19,262 nt of DNA. Origin: Thermoplasmatales archaeon. Lineage in GTDB: Archaea; Thermoplasmatota; E2; DHVEG-1. The DNA lies in assembly GCA_023128855.1 (NCBI GenBank), contig JAGMDE010000028.1:1-19262 (forward strand), in the 5' to 3' direction. Every line of letters begins with the position of its first letter. Position 1 is the first letter of the stretch. The translations under genes were made by a program, and so were the position numbers. The notes beneath the pieces were generated by a model, which had not been told where the DNA came from, ran no database searches, and worked only from the letters and a program-made list of their open reading frames with translations. Of the stretch, positions 15,328 through 19,262 are shown piece after piece.

Positions 15328-15534
15328 ATGCGCATGATAAAGAAACCCTTAAATCTTTTAGTCAATAAAGAACTAGTTGATAATGCTAAAAAACATGGTA
15401 TAAACCTATCAGCCTTTTTTGAACTTAAACTCCAAGAACATCTAGATCATTATTACGGAAAGCGTAATGTCAGAGTTTTTAAATGCGGGCGCCGGGATTT
15501 GAACCCGAGTTATAAGCTTGGCAAGCTTAAGTGA
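15328..15534 (+). CDS. int(N): SSV-type integrase, N-terminal part (split gene)
   Basis: The first 45 residues (KKPLNLLVNKELVDNAKKHG, then INLSAFFELKLQEHLDHY) have the beta-strand plus two-helix pattern of ribbon-helix-helix proteins such as CcdA-like antitoxins. The frame then enters the att repeat and reads CGRRDLNPSYKLGKL, the protein translation of the tRNA-Gly 3' half in antisense. In the integrated state it runs two codons past attR and stops at TGA within the tRNA gene. In the circular form it continues into the catalytic part: 15328-15527 plus 9581-10412 is 1032 bases, exactly 344 codons. The start ATG at 15328 has a second ATG two codons later; no ribosome binding site is seen. Confidence 0.9.
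   Translation: MRMIKKPLNLLVNKELVDNAKKHGINLSAFFELKLQEHLDHYYGKRNVRVFKCGRRDLNPSYKLGKLK
15483..15527. repeat. attR, right copy of the 45-bp att repeat inside tRNA-Gly
   Basis: Identical to attL (9536-9580). It covers the tRNA 3' end to the 5' side of the anticodon stem, so identity ends just past the anticodon loop. The internal palindrome AGCTTGGCAAGCT is the anticodon arm, the usual crossover site of SSV-like integrases. The 5' remainder of the tRNA to the right is host DNA. Confidence 0.95.
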
Positions 15535-15556
15535 TACCAGGCTACACCACACCCGC
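15484..15556 (-). tRNA. tRNA-Gly (anticodon GCC)
   Basis: The 73-base cloverleaf folds by eye. The acceptor stem is GCGGGTG with CGCCCGC (one G-T pair), the D arm GTG...CAC around AGCCTGGTAT, the anticodon stem TAAGC/GCTTA around loop TTGCCAA, a 4-base variable loop, and the T arm TCGGG-TTCAAAT-CCCGG. The discriminator is A and CCA is not encoded. There is no intron. A TATA-like TTTTAAGGGA lies 25-34 bases upstream on the minus strand (15581-15590). The 3' half now comes from the integrated element, which restores the gene sequence exactly over the repeat. Confidence 0.97.
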
Positions 15557-15594
15557 AGTGTGAAAATCTAGAAGCAAAAATCCCTTAAAAAGCC

Positions 15595-16830
15595 TTATGG
15601 TTCCATTCTTTTCAAAGGTTTACTAAGATGCCTTCTAGCACAAACTGGAACTTCATAAAAACCAGTTTTGATATTTCGCTTTCTTTCTTTTACTAATGGT
15701 TTTTCACTCTTTGTACCACATTTTTTACACTTATATCCCTGTCCAGTACCTTTTGATTTCATGTGTTTACCACATTTTGGACAGACAGGGTTTTCAACTT
15801 TTTCTACCTGTTTTTCAAGATGTTTGGTGTTTATTTTTTCAAGATTGATAGTTAAAGGTTTTTTTCTTACACCACCATATACTTCAATCTTATCACCAGG
15901 AATTAGCTCTCTAATGATCTCTCTGAATTGTTTGGTAGGCTCATAAGCAGCACAATCGATTTCTCCTGTAGAATCTTTTATTGAAAAGATTACATGTCCT
16001 CCTTCTATCGTATAAGGTATCTTAGTTACAACGCCCTCAGTTATTACAGATTGATATGGCGCTATTTTATTGATATTTCTTCTTTGAAGATGTTCATCTG
16101 TTCCTTGATTAGTTTCAAAAATTATCCAACTTTCAACTTTCTCAGATTTAACAACAAATGAAGCTTGAATTAAATCATCAATGTTCTCTCCTCTAATCCC
16201 ATACAGAACAGGACAAGGTGAGCTTGGCACTAACCTATTATGATCGTTTTCATAATCAAAATTATCAAATGTTGATGAAAAACTTTCATTTATCTTTTTA
16301 ACAGAACTAGAGTCAACCTGTCTCTTTGTTCCCCATCTGTTTTTCTCTCTGTAAGCAATTAATTCATAGGTTTTATCATGTTTTGGAGACCATGCAATTG
16401 AAGCTGTAGCACCAATAAGCCCTCTCTTGTTCTTGTAGCCTTTGTACACTGCTCCAAGAGAATCTAATAATTGCTCAGTTTCCTCTAAGGTAACAATCCC
16501 TTTTACTGACTTTTCATAGATATCGAACGATGGTTGACCCTTTAGAATTACAAAACCAGGATTAGTTTTTTTATCATCAAATCTTGCATATTTATCAATA
16601 AATTCTTCAATTATTTCCTTAATCTTTTTTGGGTCACCATTTTCAAGATTTATAGAAACAGCACCGTTACCTCTTGTTTTCCAAGGAATGTTAGGATTTA
16701 ACCTTACTAGTCTTGGATGCCCAATTATCTGGTAATTTTTATCTTCTAATTTTTTCACTAGAGCATTAGCTAAATAAGTCGTGCATCCTCCTGTAATAGA
16801 GTCCGTATCATCTATTCCAATCCAGATAAT
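15595..16830 (-). CDS. tiaS: tRNA(Ile2) 2-agmatinylcytidine synthetase TiaS (start codon unclear)
   Basis: TiaS attaches agmatine to C34 of the CAU-anticodon tRNA-Ile using ATP, so that it reads AUA codons. The reading frame contains the N-terminal kinase-like motif WIGIDDTDSITGGCTTYLA, then HPRLVRLNPNIPWKTRGNGA, the ferredoxin-like and central domains, an OB fold (VIFSIKDSTGEIDCAAYEP) and a zinc ribbon (CPKCGKHMKSKGTGQGYKC, then KKC). The IDDTDS motif lies upstream of the first in-frame GTG (16758), so that GTG cannot be the real start. No ATG, GTG or TTG exists in frame between the upstream TAA and IDDTDS. I place the start at ATT 16830; ATC 16827 is an alternative. A GTG at 16835 is one base out of frame and would be perfect if one A were missing from the sequence. 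Length about 411 residues, normal for the family. Confidence 0.9.
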   Translation of the reverse strand: MIWIGIDDTDSITGGCTTYLANALVKKLEDKNYQIIGHPRLVRLNPNIPWKTRGNGAVSINLENGDPKKIKEIIEEFIDKYARFDDKKTNPGFVILKGQPSFDIYEKSVKGIVTLEETEQLLDSLGAVYKGYKNKRGLIGATASIAWSPKHDKTYELIAYREKNRWGTKRQVDSSSVKKINESFSSTFDNFDYENDHNRLVPSSPCPVLYGIRGENIDDLIQASFVVKSEKVESWIIFETNQGTDEHLQRRNINKIAPYQSVITEGVVTKIPYTIEGGHVIFSIKDSTGEIDCAAYEPTKQFREIIRELIPGDKIEVYGGVRKKPLTINLEKINTKHLEKQVEKVENPVCPKCGKHMKSKGTGQGYKCKKCGTKSEKPLVKERKRNIKTGFYEVPVCARRHLSKPLKRMEP

Positions 16831-16846
16831 TTCACTCCCGATACTA

Positions 16847-16870
16847 TTATATATGAAGCGCTTTTATATC
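16847..16870. promoter_or_regulatory. Divergent promoter region of tiaS and the COG1395-type regulator
   Basis: TTATATAT at 16847-16854 lies about 30 bases before the ATG at 16882 and serves the plus strand, giving a leaderless or nearly leaderless mRNA. GATATAAAAG on the minus strand (16861-16870) lies 31-40 bases before the tiaS start and serves the other direction. The two boxes nearly overlap, so the genes may compete for or share control. Confidence 0.55.
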
Positions 16871-16881
16871 TATATCAAGAT

Positions 16882-17841
16882 ATGAGACGCGAAGAGCTCT
16901 TGGGGGAAGTCAGAGACACCTTGATTAAAGCGGGGTTCTATGTCTCTGAATTATACTCTATACGATCCATAGGTTTTGACTTAGTTGCAAGAAGGGACAA
17001 TTCATTACTAATAATTAAAGTTTTGACAAACATTGATGCAATGTCAGAAGATGTTGCTAACGAGCTAAGAACACTTTCAGTCCTCCTAAAAGGTTGCCCA
17101 CTTCTAATTGGAGAACGAAGTGGAACAGGAGTTCTAACACATGATGTAGTTTATGATAGATTTGGAGTTCAAGCAATCACATCAGAGACTCTTAGCACAC
17201 ACTTACTTGAAGGAATGCCACTTGAAGTATATGCTGCTCCAGGTGGACTTTATGTAAATCTGGATCGAGACAAAATTAAAAAACTTAGAACAGAGCAAAA
17301 TATCTCTTTAGGATCATTTGCTAGATCTCTAAAAGTCTCAAGAAGAACAGTTCAAATGTATGAAGATGGAATGAACGCAAGTGTAGAAGTTGCTATTAGA
17401 ATAGAAAACGCCCTTGGGTCTGATATAACAGATCCGATAGATATATTACAACATCGATCTCCAAAAAAAGTAATTAAACCTGCTTCGTTAGAAACGGAAG
17501 CTTTTAGAAAATTTCAAAGAGAAGTTTTTTCAATACTTGAAAAAGTGGGATACAAGGTTATTCCTTTAGAGAGAGCCCCATTTGAAGCGGTTAGTCAGGA
17601 TAAGACGAAGATACTTCTAACATGTGTTGATGAATACAATAAAAAGTTGTTAAGGAAGGCACAAGTGGTAAGCAGTATATCTAAGATAACAGAGAAACAT
17701 GCAGTTCTCATAATAGATAAAGATGTTCAAAAAACAAGCATAAAGGGTACTCCTCTTATTATAAAAAAAGAATTAAAAAAGATTCGAGGGCCTGAAGAAA
17801 TACTTGAATTAGTACTTGAAAGACTTTACAGAGGTAATTAA
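16882..17841 (+). CDS. Archaeal HTH-type transcriptional regulator (COG1395-like)
   Basis: The 319-residue protein has an N-terminal domain (about 1-120: REELLGEVRDTLIKAGFYVS, GFDLVARRDNSLLIIKVL) that looks like a nuclease-fold-derived sensor without clear catalytic residues, a central Cro/XRE-type helix-turn-helix (about 131-175: IKKLRTEQNISLGSFARSLK, then VSRRTVQMYEDG), and a C-terminal domain repeating the first fold in outline (FSILEKVGYKVIPLERAPFE, KILLTCVD). This order matches the archaeal family of putative HTH regulators conserved in Euryarchaeota, whose targets are unknown. It is divergent from tiaS. No ribosome binding site precedes the ATG, in line with a leaderless transcript. Confidence 0.88.
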   Translation: MRREELLGEVRDTLIKAGFYVSELYSIRSIGFDLVARRDNSLLIIKVLTNIDAMSEDVANELRTLSVLLKGCPLLIGERSGTGVLTHDVVYDRFGVQAITSETLSTHLLEGMPLEVYAAPGGLYVNLDRDKIKKLRTEQNISLGSFARSLKVSRRTVQMYEDGMNASVEVAIRIENALGSDITDPIDILQHRSPKKVIKPASLETEAFRKFQREVFSILEKVGYKVIPLERAPFEAVSQDKTKILLTCVDEYNKKLLRKAQVVSSISKITEKHAVLIIDKDVQKTSIKGTPLIIKKELKKIRGPEEILELVLERLYRGN

Positions 17842-17868
17842 CTTATTAGACTAACTACACGAGAGTAT

Positions 17869-17882
17869 AGTAATATATTACT
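17869..17882. promoter_or_regulatory. 14-bp perfect palindrome at the uL15 promoter
   Basis: AGTAATATATTACT is a perfect palindrome located about 50 bases upstream of the uL15 start and includes a TATA-like ATATAT core. It could be both promoter and operator. The transcript would begin near 17902. A/T palindromes can arise by chance, so the operator role is tentative. Confidence 0.4.
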
Positions 17883-17927
17883 TTACTGGCCTTTGACCTA
17901 AAGATGTAGAAAAAGCTAAGGAAAGTG

Positions 17928-18375
17928 ATGGGATTGGCACGAACGAAAACAAAGAAATTCAGAGGGACCATGACTCACGGTAAAGGAAAAAAGGGAAGCC
18001 GTGGAGCTTTTAAGAGGTGGCAGAGGAAACGCTGGGTTACTAAAATATAGATACGTATATATGATAAAAAACATGCCAGATCATTTTGGCAGACACGATT
18101 TTAAAAGGCCGCAAGGTGTTATAAAAAAAGATAAAACTATAAACGTTGGTGAGTTAGAAGACAAGTTCCCCGGCAAGAAAGATATTGATCTAGAAAAAGA
18201 AGGTTTTGATAAATTACTTGGCGGTGGAAAATTAAACTCTAAATTGAAGATTAAAGTTGATAGTGCCTCAGGAAAAGCAATTGAAAAAATTAAAGAAAAA
18301 GGTGGTGAGGTAGTTCTGCCAGAATTACCAAAAGAAAAAATTGCCGAGGAAGGACAAGTAGAAGAAAAAGGTTGA
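17928..18375 (+). CDS. rpl15: Large ribosomal subunit protein uL15, frameshifted in this sequence
   Basis: Two overlapping frames together make one archaeal uL15 of about 149 residues. The first, from ATG 17928 (AAGGA at 17918-17922), reads MGLARTKTKKFRGTMTHGKG then KKGSRGA. The second, from about 18010, reads LRGGRGNAGLLKYRYVY, MPDHFGRHDFKRPQGV, INVGELEDKFPG and ends at TGA 18375. The first frame left alone would run to TAG after WQRKRWVTKI, which is not uL15. The switch occurs at a run of four T (18008-18011); one T fewer gives the smooth join SRGALRGGRGNAG. uL15 is normally essential, so a sequence error is more likely than a dead gene. In archaea uL15 is usually followed by secY at the end of the spc operon; here it is not. 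Confidence 0.88.
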
Positions 18376-18414
18376 AAAGATAAATTAAAAATACAAGATA
18401 GGAAGTGAAATAAT

Positions 18415-19053
18415 ATGACTTATACATTCCAGACGATAGGTGAACCAAAGTTTAAAGAATTTTTTACCATTAAAGACAAAATATATTATGAACTGGTCCA
18501 TAGATTATTGAAGTTTGGTAAAACCTATGTCCCTCGGTATTTTGTTCGTGGTATGACCGCTTTCATGTTTAATTATTTTAATAATCCTTTAACTGGTATT
18601 GAAATTGGAACAGCAGAGGGTGAAAACGCTAAAACCATGTTCAATATTCTCCCCATCCACCACCTATATTGTATTGATCCATATAATGTTTATACTGAGA
18701 AAGACATAGGTAGAATTAGCAATACTAAAGAACAACTTGAATATGCTAAGAAAAATTTGAAGGACTACCTTGATAAGGTTACTTTTGTTAAAGAATATTC
18801 CCATAATTGTCTTGAGTTGTTCGCTGATAACCATTTTGATTTTGTTTATATCGATGGCAACCATGATTACAGTTGTGTTAAACAGGATATAGAACTTTAT
18901 TATCCAAAGGTAAAAGTTGGTGGTGTGTTGGGTGGTCATGATTTTGGTGGACGGTTCTATGGTGTTCTCCAAGCAGTATTAGAGTTTATTGAGCAATATG
19001 ATTATAAGTTGTTTAATGGTCGTGATAGTGACTGGTGGATAGTTAAAAAATAA
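18415..19053 (+). CDS. SAM-dependent methyltransferase-like protein (Methyltransf_24 type)
   Basis: The 212-residue protein has a class I methyltransferase fold. Motif I is GIEIGTAEGENAKTM (about residues 61-75), followed by HLYCIDPYNVY (83-93, acidic end of strand 2), and FDFVYIDGNHDYSCVKQDIE (about 140-159), whose DG-H-DY pattern followed by YPKVKVGGVLGGHDF is typical of the Methyltransf_24 group found in glycan, antibiotic and surface-polymer clusters. The methyl acceptor is unknown. AGGAAGTGA at 18400-18408 is the ribosome binding site. There are no membrane segments. The next gene is a related methyltransferase after 20 bp, so they form a unit that may extend past the window. Confidence 0.85.
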   Translation: MTYTFQTIGEPKFKEFFTIKDKIYYELVHRLLKFGKTYVPRYFVRGMTAFMFNYFNNPLTGIEIGTAEGENAKTMFNILPIHHLYCIDPYNVYTEKDIGRISNTKEQLEYAKKNLKDYLDKVTFVKEYSHNCLELFADNHFDFVYIDGNHDYSCVKQDIELYYPKVKVGGVLGGHDFGGRFYGVLQAVLEFIEQYDYKLFNGRDSDWWIVKK

Positions 19054-19073
19054 ATTAAAAGTTGAGGGATAAA

Positions 19074-19262
19074 ATGAATAAGCATCTATATAATTTGTAT
19101 GTAAAGATGCTCCCAAGTAGCGGTAAAGTTTCTATGACGGAATATTTAATGAAACAAAAAAGAAAGGATTTAGTTGGTGCAGAACTTGGTGTACGTTTTG
19201 GTGAAAATGCTCTTAGTATGCTTAAACATCTTGATATAAAAAAAATGTATCTTGTCGATCAT
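19074..19262 (+). CDS. Second methyltransferase-like protein (partial, cut by window end)
   Basis: Only the first 63 residues are visible. It begins MNKHLYNLYVKMLPSSGKVS and contains a motif I, LVGAELGVRFGENALSML, then KKMYLVDH at the cut end. This lines up with the upstream gene (GIEIGTAEGENAKTM and HLYCIDPY), so the two are paralogues, probably from a tandem duplication or a glycan-modification cluster. GAGGGAT at about 19064-19070 precedes the ATG. Nothing can be said of its C-terminal half. Confidence 0.8.
   Translation, partial: MNKHLYNLYVKMLPSSGKVSMTEYLMKQKRKDLVGAELGVRFGENALSMLKHLDIKKMYLVDH

Larger units (their letters stand above)
9536..15527. mobile_element. Integrated SSV-type element in tRNA-Gly(GCC), circular form about 5947 bp
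   Basis: A perfect 45-bp direct repeat (9536-9580 and 15483-15527) bounds the region. The right copy lies in an intact tRNA-Gly gene; the left copy is the leftover 3' part of that tRNA. The tyrosine integrase gene is split over the two ends and rejoins in frame when the ends are circularised across one repeat copy. Content: the C-terminal part of the integrase, a secreted PKD-domain protein, a noncoding region, a P-loop replication-type ATPase, a divergent promoter region and the N-terminal part of the integrase. No capsid, portal or terminase gene is visible, so a small integrative plasmid is more likely than a virus, although a minimal virus or satellite cannot be excluded. Confidence 0.93.

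Noticed and set aside
18001..18375. Independent 124-aa gene starting GTG 18001
   Set aside because: It is the C-terminal part of uL15; the missing N-terminus is found directly upstream in another frame.
1..19262. CRISPR array or restriction/defence island
   Set aside because: No regularly spaced short repeats and no nuclease, methylase-restriction or toxin-antitoxin pair were found; the ribbon-helix-helix-like segment belongs to the integrase.

Overview
This window looks like chromosomal DNA of an AT-rich archaeon in the euryarchaeal sense. It encodes archaeosine tRNA-guanine transglycosylase (tgtA), TiaS, archaeal-type SecE, Spt5/NusG, uL11 and uL15, an FtsZ next to secE, and a regulatory subunit of aspartate carbamoyltransferase. 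Promoters have archaeal TATA boxes and several starts appear leaderless. The HMG-CoA reductase is the class II type, and a secreted PKD-repeat protein has a C-terminus that I recall from Thermoplasmata-like archaea. I therefore favour Thermoplasmatota or a neighbouring lineage, without being able to prove it.

Layout. 1-299 is the end of pyrI, convergent with class II HMG-CoA reductase (minus). 1640-4180 is a two-gene minus-strand unit: tgtA followed by an unrecognised 197-aa protein. 4313-5953 holds divergent nadX and nadC, two steps of NAD biosynthesis from aspartate. 6039-8558 is the plus-strand ftsZ / secE / spt5 / uL11 cluster for cell division, protein export, transcription elongation and translation. 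8542-9470 holds a small coiled-coil protein and a PHP-family metal-dependent phosphoesterase, both minus.

9536-15527 is the highlight: an integrated mobile element of about 5.95 kb sitting in a tRNA-Gly(GCC) gene. It is bounded by a perfect 45-bp direct repeat (attL and attR) that covers the tRNA from its 3' end through the anticodon loop. The integrase gene is itself split by the integration: the C-terminal catalytic part starts inside attL and the N-terminal part runs into attR. Joining them across one att copy gives a single open frame of 343 residues, which is the SSV-type arrangement. Inside are a secreted DUF2341/LamG-like/PKD surface protein, a P-loop replication-type ATPase, a roughly 600-bp noncoding region between these two convergent genes, and a divergent promoter region with an operator-like inverted repeat.

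15484-19262 returns to the host chromosome: the intact tRNA-Gly, tiaS, a divergent HTH regulator of the COG1395 type, a frameshifted uL15 gene and two tandem SAM-methyltransferase-like genes, the second cut by the window end.

Three genes show one-base reading-frame problems at short homopolymers: the element ATPase C-terminus, uL15 and the start of tiaS. For uL15, presumably essential, an assembly or sequencing error is the most economical reading. The others should be judged with that in mind.
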